Source of the DNA: Oscillospiraceae bacterium
GTDB taxonomy: Bacteria; Bacillota_A; Clostridia; Oscillospirales; Ruminococcaceae
Assembly (NCBI GenBank): GCA_017414145.1
Contig: JAFPQL010000080.1
Span: 1 to 5,300 of the forward strand
Reading direction: 5' to 3'
Length of the DNA stretch: 5,300 nucleotides
The translations under genes were made by a program, and so were the position numbers. This document shows, piece by piece, positions 1-5,172 of the stretch (position 1 is the first letter of the stretch; each line of letters begins with the position of its first letter). Under the pieces are notes generated by a model. That model did not search any database, was not told the DNA's origin, and saw nothing but the letters and a program-made list of their open reading frames with translations.

Positions 1-17
1 GAAGGAGGGTTGCTTTT

Positions 18-647
18 ATGGAAGACAGACTGCAAATCATCAAGTCCAAAGGAAACAGCCGGATTTCGATCGGCATCATGCCCGGCCATTATGCGACAAA
101 CCACTCCCATGTCAATTACTATGTTGACATGACCTCGATCAAGACAAGCTGGAAAATGGCAAAGGAAGCGGCATGGGAGCTCGGAAAGCACCTGAGCGGC
201 ACTTATGTGGATACGATTATCTGCCTGGAGGAGACGGAGATTCTCGGCGCGTTTCTCGCGGAGTATCTCTCGCAGGGCGGAATCAATCAGGGGAGCGACA
301 TCAACCTCGTGACGCCCGAACTGAACGCAGTCAATCAGATGATTTTCCGCGACAATGTGCAGAAGAAGATCTGGGGAAAGAAGGTGCTGGTTCTGGTCAG
401 CTCCGTCTCGACCGGAAAGAGCATTGACCGTGCGGCGGACTGCCTGAAATACTATAACGGCGATCTGGTCGCAGTGGGTTCGATCTTCTCGGCAATCGAC
501 AGTCTGGGCGAACTGGAGATTCACGCCCTGTTTACAGCGGGCGATCTGCCGCATTATGAGAGTGTCTCTGCCGCGGAATGCCCTCTTTGCAGAAACGGCG
601 TCAAGGTCGATGCGCTGATCAACAGCTTCGGCTACTCCAAGCTATGA
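18..647 (+). CDS. Phosphoribosyltransferase-like protein (orotate PRTase-like fold)
   Basis: A 209-residue protein. The start is the ATG at 18, preceded by AAGGAGG at 2-8 with nine-base spacing. The segment at residues 122-136 (VLVLV-SS-VSTGKS) has the shape of the PRPP-binding loop of type I phosphoribosyltransferases: a hydrophobic strand, two residues, then a small-residue/Thr-Gly loop. It is followed by a YYNGDLVAVGSIFS stretch like the next strand of that fold. The two acidic residues normally placed before the loop are Ser128 and Ser129 here, so catalytic activity is uncertain. Near the C terminus is a CPLC pair (188-191), possibly a metal or redox site. No membrane segments are visible. 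Clostridia carry proteins of this type annotated as orotate phosphoribosyltransferase-like, but no pyrimidine gene is nearby. The gene ends in its own terminator, so it is not part of the mntP unit. The fold assignment is fairly secure; the substrate is unknown. Confidence 0.75.
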   Translation: MEDRLQIIKSKGNSRISIGIMPGHYATNHSHVNYYVDMTSIKTSWKMAKEAAWELGKHLSGTYVDTIICLEETEILGAFLAEYLSQGGINQGSDINLVTPELNAVNQMIFRDNVQKKIWGKKVLVLVSSVSTGKSIDRAADCLKYYNGDLVAVGSIFSAIDSLGELEIHALFTAGDLPHYESVSAAECPLCRNGVKVDALINSFGYSKL

Positions 648-664
648 CAATCTGAAACGGAATG

Positions 665-702
665 CTCCGGCACGGTCATCAGGGCTGTGCCGGAGATATT
701 TT
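665..702 (+). terminator. Intrinsic terminator of the phosphoribosyltransferase gene
   Basis: The arms CTCCGGCACGG (665-675) and CTGTGCCGGAG (685-695) form an 11-bp stem with one G-U pair and a 9-base loop. ATATTTT (696-702) follows directly. It lies 18 bases after the stop codon. Confidence 0.88.
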
Positions 703-738
703 GTGCATGGGACAGCATAGAATGAAACCGGACGCGGC

Positions 739-767
739 TTGACAGAACGCGGAAGCTGTGGTATACT
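739..767 (+). promoter_or_regulatory. Sigma-A promoter of mntP, extended -10
   Basis: TTGACA (739-744) and TATACT (762-767) are separated by 17 bases, with TGG (759-761) directly before the -10 hexamer (TGn extended -10). Transcription is expected to start near 774, giving a leader of only about 37 bases before the mntP ATG. That is too short for a yybP-ykoY manganese riboswitch. Confidence 0.88.
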
Positions 768-781
768 ACCCTAATGTATAC
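761..781 (+). promoter_or_regulatory. GTATAC-N9-GTATAC dyad, candidate operator
   Basis: Two copies of the self-palindromic hexamer GTATAC (761-766 and 776-781) are spaced 15 bases start to start. They form an inverted repeat across the -10 element and the expected transcription start. The position suits a repressor that blocks polymerase. I do not recognise it as a known MntR or other metal-regulator box, so the role is inferred from position and symmetry only. Confidence 0.4.
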
Positions 782-810
782 ACATCAAAAGAAGGCGGGG
801 TATTTTCGCA

Positions 811-1389
811 ATGAACGGAGCAATCGGATTTCTCATCAACAGCCTGCTGCTCGGTGCGGGACTGGCAATGGATGCCTTTTCCGTGTCGGTGGCAAACGGA
901 CTTCAGGATCCGCAGATGCAGCGGAAGCGCCGATGTCTGATCGCCGGCACCTTTGCGCTGTTTCAGTTCCTGATGCCGCTGGCAGGCTGGGCAGTTGTCC
1001 GGACGGCGGTGCATCTGTTTCACTCATTTGAGCCGTATGTGCCGTGGATTGCGCTGATTCTGCTGGTGCTGATCGGCGGGAAGATGCTGCTGGACGGTCT
1101 GCGCGGCGGCGAACAGGAGGAGGGTGCCTGTCTGGGCATCGGGACGCTGCTGCTGCAGGGCATCGCAACCTCGATTGACGCGCTGTCTGTCGGCTTCACG
1201 ATTGCGGAATACGGCACGGGTGCGGCATTTGTCTGTGCGTCGCTGATTGCCGCCGTAACCTTTGCAATCTGCACCGCCGGCATCTGGATCGGCAAACGGT
1301 TCGGCAACCGGTTCTCCGGCGGAGCGGCTGTTTTAGGCGGCCTGATTCTGATCGGCATCGGCATCGAGATTTTCCTCGGCAGCCGTTGA
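811..1389 (+). CDS. mntP: Manganese efflux pump MntP
   Basis: A 192-residue integral membrane protein of the MntP (DUF204/YebN) family, which exports Mn2+ across the cytoplasmic membrane to prevent manganese toxicity. The length is close to the family norm of about 190. The sequence has about six hydrophobic segments arranged as two homologous halves. Each half carries the family's Asp-containing motif: LAMDAFSVSVANG near the N terminus (Asp21) and ATSIDALSVGF in the middle (Asp123). These intramembrane acidic residues are thought to lie on the ion path. The second half ends in a Gly/Ile-rich helix (GGLILIGIGIEIFLG). The start is the ATG at 811, with GGCGGGG at 794-800 as a moderate ribosome site. 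It is monocistronic, with its own promoter and terminator. Family assignment is confident; substrate is inferred from the family. Confidence 0.92.
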   Translation: MNGAIGFLINSLLLGAGLAMDAFSVSVANGLQDPQMQRKRRCLIAGTFALFQFLMPLAGWAVVRTAVHLFHSFEPYVPWIALILLVLIGGKMLLDGLRGGEQEEGACLGIGTLLLQGIATSIDALSVGFTIAEYGTGAAFVCASLIAAVTFAICTAGIWIGKRFGNRFSGGAAVLGGLILIGIGIEIFLGSR

Positions 1390-1420
1390 CTCCGCGTTCC
1401 GGCAGAGACCGCATCGCACA

Positions 1421-1459
1421 GCCCCTGAGCGGTAAAAACGCTTCGGGGGCATTCATTTT
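1421..1459 (+). terminator. Intrinsic terminator of mntP
   Basis: GCCCCTGAGCG (1421-1431) pairs with CGCTTCGGGGGC (1439-1450), with one bulged base and one G-U pair, around the A-rich loop GTAAAAA. ATTCATTTT follows. It separates mntP from the downstream operon promoter. Confidence 0.8.
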
Positions 1460-1499
1460 GCCTGATTGCGGCAGAATCGGGGCGGTGCGCGGTGTCCGG

Positions 1500-1528
1500 T
1501 TGACAGATGCGCCGGAATATGGTATGAT
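1500..1528 (+). promoter_or_regulatory. Sigma-A promoter of the five-gene operon, extended -10
   Basis: TTGACA (1500-1505) and TATGAT (1523-1528) are separated by 17 bases, with TGG (1520-1522) forming an extended -10. Transcription should start near 1535, about 31 bases before the first gene. No dyad or leader structure is evident between the promoter and the start codon, so expression may be largely constitutive. Confidence 0.85.
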
Positions 1529-1550
1529 AACAGCAGGAAATCCGCAGCGG

Positions 1551-1558
1551 AAAGGGGG
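1551..1558 (+). promoter_or_regulatory. Ribosome binding site fixing the start at 1566
   Basis: AAAGGGGG lies seven bases before the ATG at 1566 and downstream of the predicted transcription start. In-frame starts further upstream (from 1386) would lie across the mntP terminator and the promoter, so they are rejected. Confidence 0.75.
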
Positions 1559-1565
1559 CGTCTGT

Positions 1566-2300
1566 ATGCTGACAGGGCGGTATCGGATGGCGGGCAGAGT
1601 GGTTGAAATCTGTGCGCGGTATCCGGATGTGCTCGATCTCTGCCGCGGGTATGAATCGGCGGGGATCCCGGATTTCAGCGTTGCGGTCACGGACGCCGAT
1701 CTGGCACTGGAACGGGAAAAATCCGCACGGGAGGCATTGGCCGAGGGGCGGGCTGTGCCGTCCTTTACCGATGCGGAGCTGGAGGAAACCGCAGTCTGCC
1801 GCAAGATTGCCGAGCAGATGCCGGCATACGGCACGGTGCTCTTTCACGGCTCGGCGGTCGCTGTTGACGGACAGGCATATCTGTTCACGGCGAAGTCCGG
1901 CACGGGAAAATCGACGCATACAAGGCTCTGGCGGGAGATGCTCGGTTCACGCGCCGTCATGGTCAATGACGACAAGCCGCTGCTGCGCATGGACGCGGAC
2001 GGCTTTCTTGCCTGCGGCTCGCCCTATAACGGCAAGCACCGCCTCGGCAGCAATCTGGAGGTTCCGCTCAAAGCGCTCTGCATTCTGACCAGAGCGCAGG
2101 AAAACCGCATCGTGCGCATCACGAAGCAGGAGGCATATCCGATGCTGCTGCAGCAGGTATACCGTCCGGCAAATCCCGCCGCACTCAAAAAAACACTGAC
2201 GCTGATTGACCGGCTGGCGGCTGTTACGCCGCTCTTTCGGCTCGGCTGCAATATGGAACCGGAGGCGGCTCTGGCCGCGTACCGGGCGATGAAAGGATGA
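1566..2300 (+). CDS. HPr kinase/PEPCK-fold P-loop protein (HprK-like)
   Basis: A 244-residue soluble protein resembling the C-terminal kinase domain of HPr kinase/phosphorylase. Visible landmarks are VLFHGSAVAV (91-100, with the conserved His94 position), a Walker A loop AKSGTGKST (109-117, Lys115) and an Asp pair in VNDDKPLL (Asp135-Asp136). A GSPYNGKH segment (151-158) recalls the loop after the active site in PEPCK-fold enzymes. It lacks the N-terminal domain of true HprK (about 310 residues) and no PTS gene is nearby, so it is unlikely to be the catabolite-repression kinase. Relatives occur in peptide-modification clusters, for example lasso-peptide tail kinases. Here it heads an operon with PqqD, peptidase-like and exporter genes, which suggests phosphorylation of a peptide or a regulatory ATPase role. 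Its stop overlaps an upstream ATG of the next frame (ATGA at 2297-2300). Automated pipelines may call such proteins PEP carboxykinase; the target is unknown. Confidence 0.8.
   Translation: MLTGRYRMAGRVVEICARYPDVLDLCRGYESAGIPDFSVAVTDADLALEREKSAREALAEGRAVPSFTDAELEETAVCRKIAEQMPAYGTVLFHGSAVAVDGQAYLFTAKSGTGKSTHTRLWREMLGSRAVMVNDDKPLLRMDADGFLACGSPYNGKHRLGSNLEVPLKALCILTRAQENRIVRITKQEAYPMLLQQVYRPANPAALKKTLTLIDRLAAVTPLFRLGCNMEPEAALAAYRAMKG
2292..2297 (+). promoter_or_regulatory. Ribosome binding site choosing ATG 2306 for the PqqD gene
   Basis: AAAGGA sits eight bases before the ATG at 2306. It directly abuts the alternative ATG at 2297, leaving no spacing for that codon. The site lies inside the 3' end of the HprK-like gene. 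Confidence 0.65.
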
Positions 2301-2305
2301 ATCAT

Positions 2306-2569
2306 ATGAAACTCAGCAGCAGCTTTCTTTCTCATCAGGACGGCAGCGAGACGCTGCTGGTGCCGACGGGTGCCGCAAAATTTGCCGGACTGGTCCGCAG
2401 CAATCCGACAGCGGGAATGATTCTCGCCTGTCTGGAGCAGGAGACGACCGAGGAGCAGATTACCGACCGGCTCTGCGCGGCATATCAGGGGGCAGAACGG
2501 GATACCGTCCGCCGCGATGTCGCACGGATTCTGGAGCAGCTTCGCGGCATCGGTGCGCTGGATGAGTAA
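2306..2569 (+). CDS. PqqD-family peptide-binding protein (RRE-type)
   Basis: An 87-residue protein with the usual length and layout of stand-alone PqqD proteins. These have a winged-helix fold that binds the leader of a ribosomally made peptide and presents it to modifying enzymes. The N terminus is a beta-rich part (MKLSSSFLSHQDG then ETLLVPTG), followed by FAGLVRSNPTAGMILACLEQ (matching the family's 'LNETGAFIWELL' helix). An acidic TTEEQITDRL helix comes next, and a helix ending LEQLRGIGALDE closes the protein. The start at 2306 is preferred to 2297 because of ribosome-site spacing and because PqqD proteins typically begin MKL. The coding region overlaps the next gene by 8 bases. No PQQ biosynthesis gene is present, so the family name should not be read as a PQQ function. 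Its peptide partner is not seen in this window. Confidence 0.85.
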   Translation: MKLSSSFLSHQDGSETLLVPTGAAKFAGLVRSNPTAGMILACLEQETTEEQITDRLCAAYQGAERDTVRRDVARILEQLRGIGALDE

Positions 2570-3005
2570 GACGACCTTTGAGGACGAGCTTCGCCGTACC
2601 GGCAGGCTGATTTATACGAATGTCGGGGACTCCATGCAGCCGCTGATCCGTCAGGGCCGCGATCTGGTCGTGATTGAGCCGGCAAAGGGCAGGCTGAAGC
2701 GGAATGATGTGCCGCTCTACCGGCGGGACTCCGGACAGTATGTGCTGCACCGGATTCTCCGGGTGCGGGCGCAGGATTATGTCCTCTGCGGGGACAACCG
2801 CACCGGGAAGGAAACGGGCATCACCGACCGGCAGATCGTCGGGGTGCTGACCGCGGTCATCCGCGGCGGAAAGACCCTGTCCGTACACAGTCTGCGGTAC
2901 CGGCTGTATGTTTGCATGATCCGGATGCGCCGTCCGCTGCGGGTACTCCGTGTGAAGCTGCGCGGACTGCTGCGGCGCGGCAGACAGACAGGGAATCAGA
3001 AATGA
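2562..3005 (+). CDS. S24/S26-family signal-peptidase-like protein
   Basis: A 147-residue protein with the serine-peptidase core of the signal peptidase/LexA superfamily. NVGDSMQPLIRQGRDLVVI (20-38) carries the nucleophile Ser24 in the GDSM box. LKRNDVPLYRR (45-55) precedes VLHRIL (61-66, His63), and CGDN (76-79, Asp78) follows. HR in the second box and GDN in the third match the Ser-His-Asp type found in SipW/archaeal/ER signal peptidases rather than the Ser-Lys bacterial type. No N-terminal membrane anchor is visible. Instead, residues from about 110 to 147 form a very Arg-rich, partly hydrophobic tail. The start is the ATG at 2562 inside the end of the PqqD gene (ATGAGTAA overlap). No good ribosome site precedes it, which implies coupled translation. 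The likely role is cleavage of a leader or precursor peptide before export; the substrate is not identified. Confidence 0.82.
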   Translation: MSKTTFEDELRRTGRLIYTNVGDSMQPLIRQGRDLVVIEPAKGRLKRNDVPLYRRDSGQYVLHRILRVRAQDYVLCGDNRTGKETGITDRQIVGVLTAVIRGGKTLSVHSLRYRLYVCMIRMRRPLRVLRVKLRGLLRRGRQTGNQK

Positions 3006-4723
3006 AGCATCAGGGAACGGTCCGGTGGCTCTGGCGCGTCACCGGCAGAAAAAAGATTTATGTTGCGGTGCTGGCGCTGCTGCAGGGGCTGCTCGGCGGC
3101 TCCGGTGTGCTGTATGCGCTGCTGCTGCGGAAAATTGTCGATGCGGCAGTGGGCGGCGATGCGGCAGGCTTCCGGCTGGCAGCCGTACAGACGGTCGGGC
3201 TGGTTGTCATGCAGATTCTGCTGCACACGGCAATCCGGCATCTGGAGGAGCGCTGCCGCGCCCTCGTGGAAAACACGCTGAAGGAACGGCTGCTGCATGA
3301 GCTGCTGGTCCGCGATTACGCGTCGGTCAGCGCGGTGCATTCGGGTGAATGGCTGAACCGTCTGACCGGTGACTGCGCGGTGGTCGCCAATCAGTTCACG
3401 GATATCCTGCCGGGAATCGTCGGCATGACGGTCCGGCTGGTCAGCGCGGCGTTCATGCTCATCGTGCTGGAAAAACGCTTTGCGCTTCTGCTGCTCCCGC
3501 TGGGCGGCGTGATGCTGCTGCTGACGCTGCTGTGCCGGCGGCGGCTGAAATCCCTGCACAAATCCGTGCAGGCGCAGGACGGAAAGCTCCGGATCTTCCT
3601 GCAGGAGCGCCTCGGCGCGCAGATGCTGCTGCGCTCCTTTGCCGCGGAACCGCAGACCGAACGGGAAGCCGCGGAGAAAACGGCGGCGCATATGGCGGCG
3701 CGCATGAAGAAGACCCGCTTTTCCAATCTGTGCAGTCTCGGCTTTCTGCTCTGGGTGTACGGGCTGTATTTATTCGGCATCTGCTACTGCGGCTGGGGGA
3801 TTCTGCACCACACGGTCTCCTACGGCACGCTGACAGCCGTCACACAGCTCATCGCGCAGATTCAGTCGCCGTTTGCAAATCTGACCGGCTATCTGCCGCG
3901 GTATTACACAATGCTGGCGAGTGCGGAGCGTCTGACGGATGCGGAGCGGTTTGATCCGGACTGTGTCCGCGACCCGCTGCCGCTCAGCGATGTCCGGCAG
4001 GCATACGAACAGATGACGGCGATGGAGCTGCGGGATGTCAGCTTTGCGTATCTCCCCGCGGCGGATACCGTAGAAGACGGCGCCCGGCTGCCGAATCCGC
4101 AGGCGGTCAGCGGCATTTCCCTTTCCGTGCGAAAGGGCGAGTTTGTCGCGCTGACGGGGCCGAGCGGCTGCGGAAAATCGACGCTGCTGAAGCTCCTGAC
4201 CGGCATTTACCGCCCCGCAGAGGGCAGACGCTTTCTGCGGATGAGAAACGGCACCGAAACCGGAACCGATGCCGCATGGCACAGACTTTTTGCGATTGTG
4301 CCGCAGGGCAATCAGCTCATGAGCGGGAGCATCCGGTCTGTCGTCGCCTTTTCCGACCCCGATGCCGCAGGGGATGACGCCCGCATTGCGGCGGCGCTGC
4401 GGGTTGCCTGTGCGGCGGAATTTGTCGGGGCGCTGGAGCAGGGCGCGGATACGCTGCTCGGAGAACGCGGTGCGGGGCTCTCGGAGGGACAGATGCAGCG
4501 CCTTGCGATTGCGCGGGCGGTCTTTTCGGACAGTCCGGTGCTGATTCTGGATGAGGCGACCTCCGCGCTGGATGCGCAGACCGAACAGCAGGTGTTGCGC
4601 AATCTCCGGCAGATGACCGACCGCACGGTGCTGATCGTCACGCACAGACCTGCCGCGCTGCAATACTGCGACCGGGTGCTGCGCTTTACGGAAGCGGGCA
4701 TCCGCGAAGAAGCAAAGGAGTGA
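3002..4723 (+). CDS. ABC exporter, fused transmembrane and ATPase domains
   Basis: A 573-residue half-transporter of the type IV exporter (ABCB/MsbA-like) kind, expected to act as a dimer in the cytoplasmic membrane. Hydrophobic segments lie at about 19-42, 60-78, 134-156, 160-178, 245-267 and 276-290. The ATPase domain has an A-loop Tyr350, Walker A GPSGCGKST (386-394), Q-loop Gln435, signature LSEGQ (493-497), Walker B VLILDE (Asp517, Glu518), D-loop SALD and H-loop His548, so all catalytic residues are intact. There is no N-terminal C39 peptidase domain, consistent with the separate peptidase-like gene just upstream. An unusual spacer separates the A-loop from Walker A (see findings). The start at 3002 overlaps the previous stop as ATGA, with a weak CAGGGA at 2989-2994. 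A longer in-frame start at 2912 would lie deep within the preceding gene. The cargo is probably a peptide by context, but this is not shown. Confidence 0.92.
   Translation: MKHQGTVRWLWRVTGRKKIYVAVLALLQGLLGGSGVLYALLLRKIVDAAVGGDAAGFRLAAVQTVGLVVMQILLHTAIRHLEERCRALVENTLKERLLHELLVRDYASVSAVHSGEWLNRLTGDCAVVANQFTDILPGIVGMTVRLVSAAFMLIVLEKRFALLLLPLGGVMLLLTLLCRRRLKSLHKSVQAQDGKLRIFLQERLGAQMLLRSFAAEPQTEREAAEKTAAHMAARMKKTRFSNLCSLGFLLWVYGLYLFGICYCGWGILHHTVSYGTLTAVTQLIAQIQSPFANLTGYLPRYYTMLASAERLTDAERFDPDCVRDPLPLSDVRQAYEQMTAMELRDVSFAYLPAADTVEDGARLPNPQAVSGISLSVRKGEFVALTGPSGCGKSTLLKLLTGIYRPAEGRRFLRMRNGTETGTDAAWHRLFAIVPQGNQLMSGSIRSVVAFSDPDAAGDDARIAAALRVACAAEFVGALEQGADTLLGERGAGLSEGQMQRLAIARAVFSDSPVLILDEATSALDAQTEQQVLRNLRQMTDRTVLIVTHRPAALQYCDRVLRFTEAGIREEAKE
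4715..4720 (+). promoter_or_regulatory. Ribosome binding site choosing ATG 4729 for the TfoX-like gene
   Basis: AAGGAG ends eight bases before the ATG at 4729. The in-frame GTG at 4720 falls on the last base of this site, so it cannot use it. The site lies in the final codons of the ABC gene. Confidence 0.75.
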
Positions 4724-4728
4724 GGACA

Positions 4729-5055
4729 ATGCCCTCTGACAAGGCATATCTGGAATTTGTACTGGAACAGCTCGCCGGACTGGACGGCATCACATTCCGC
4801 CCGATGATGGGGGAATATCTGCTCTACCGGCATGGCATTCTGTTCGGCGGAATCTACGACAACCGTTTTCTGGTCAAGCAGGTGCCGGCAGCGCTGCGGC
4901 TGATGCCGGATGCCCCGCGGGAAATTCCCTACGAGGGCGCGAAGGCGATGCTGCTCGTTGAGGAGCTCGAAAATCCGGATTTCCTCTGCCGGCTGATTCC
5001 GGCGATTGCGGAGGAGCTGCCGCCGCCGAAGCCGCGCAGGCCAAAGCGTTCCTGA
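4729..5055 (+). CDS. TfoX N-terminal-domain protein
   Basis: A 108-residue soluble protein. The N-terminal part (about 5-95) matches the TfoX_N domain. A first helix (YLEFVLEQLAGLDGI) is followed by FRPMMGEYLLYRHGILFGGIYDNRFLVK, in which the family's MxGxYxLYxxGxxFxxIxDxxLYLK pattern is clear. It ends in a Pro/Arg/Lys-rich tail (PPPKPRRPKRS). There is no TfoX C-terminal domain, so it is a solo N-domain protein of the kind common in bacteria. TfoX in gamma-proteobacteria activates competence genes, but the biochemical role of solo N-domain proteins is not established and should not be transferred. It lies only 5 bases after the ABC gene and is last in the operon before the terminator. It may be a functional member or a passenger. 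Confidence 0.85.
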   Translation: MPSDKAYLEFVLEQLAGLDGITFRPMMGEYLLYRHGILFGGIYDNRFLVKQVPAALRLMPDAPREIPYEGAKAMLLVEELENPDFLCRLIPAIAEELPPPKPRRPKRS

Positions 5056-5063
5056 CATAAATG

Positions 5064-5109
5064 AAAAAAGAGCCGATCCGGCATCAGTTGAACCGGGTCG
5101 GCTTTCTCT
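5064..5109 (+). terminator. Intrinsic terminator of the operon, probably bidirectional
   Basis: AGCCGATCCGG (5071-5081) pairs with CCGGGTCGGCT (5093-5103), giving 11 bp with one T-G pair and an 11-base loop. TTCTCT follows. An A-run (5064-5069) precedes the stem, so on the - strand it also reads as hairpin plus T-run. Confidence 0.85.
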
Positions 5110-5114
5110 CCTGC

Positions 5115-5148
5115 AAATGAAAACAGCGCTCCGGAACCGGAACGCTGT
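5115..5148 (-). terminator. Intrinsic terminator of the tRNA-His transcript
   Basis: On the - strand, ACAGCGTTCCGG and CCGGAGCGCTGT (5123-5148) form a long stem with one G-U pair and a very small loop. It is followed by a T-run (complement of 5120-5123) and a further T-rich stretch. On the + strand the same stem has a C/A mismatch, so it is optimised for the - strand transcript. Confidence 0.82.
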
Positions 5149-5172
5149 CTCTGCCGCGGAAACATCCGCGAG

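Noticed and set aside
774..810. yybP-ykoY manganese riboswitch upstream of mntP
   Set aside because: The leader between the predicted transcription start and the ATG is only about 37 bases, far too short for this riboswitch.
1386..1565. N-terminal extension of the HprK-like protein
   Set aside because: The extra 60 codons cover the mntP terminator and the operon promoter, and the transcript is expected to start near 1535. A good ribosome site precedes the ATG at 1566.
1390..1565. Possible precursor peptide gene upstream of the PqqD-containing operon
   Set aside because: The interval holds the mntP terminator, the promoter and a 31-base leader. I see no short ORF with its own ribosome site.
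1020..1919. Long - strand ORF (299 codons) across mntP and the HprK-like gene
   Set aside because: It runs through two genes, a terminator and a promoter on the other strand, and it has no recognisable domain; this is a shadow of high-GC coding sequence.
2306..2569. Involvement in PQQ cofactor synthesis
   Set aside because: Only the PqqD family is present, with no PqqA, B, C or E. PqqD-like domains are widespread peptide-recognition modules in other pathways.
2912..3001. N-terminal extension of the ABC exporter
   Set aside because: The extra 30 residues lie inside the peptidase-like gene and are not exporter-like. The start at 3002 gives a normal exporter N terminus and an ATGA junction.
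3770..4747. Long - strand ORF (325 codons) opposite the ABC transporter gene
   Set aside because: It lies fully antisense to a gene with all ABC motifs intact. Its translation is Arg/Gln/His-rich low-quality sequence typical of high-GC shadows, with no recognisable domain.
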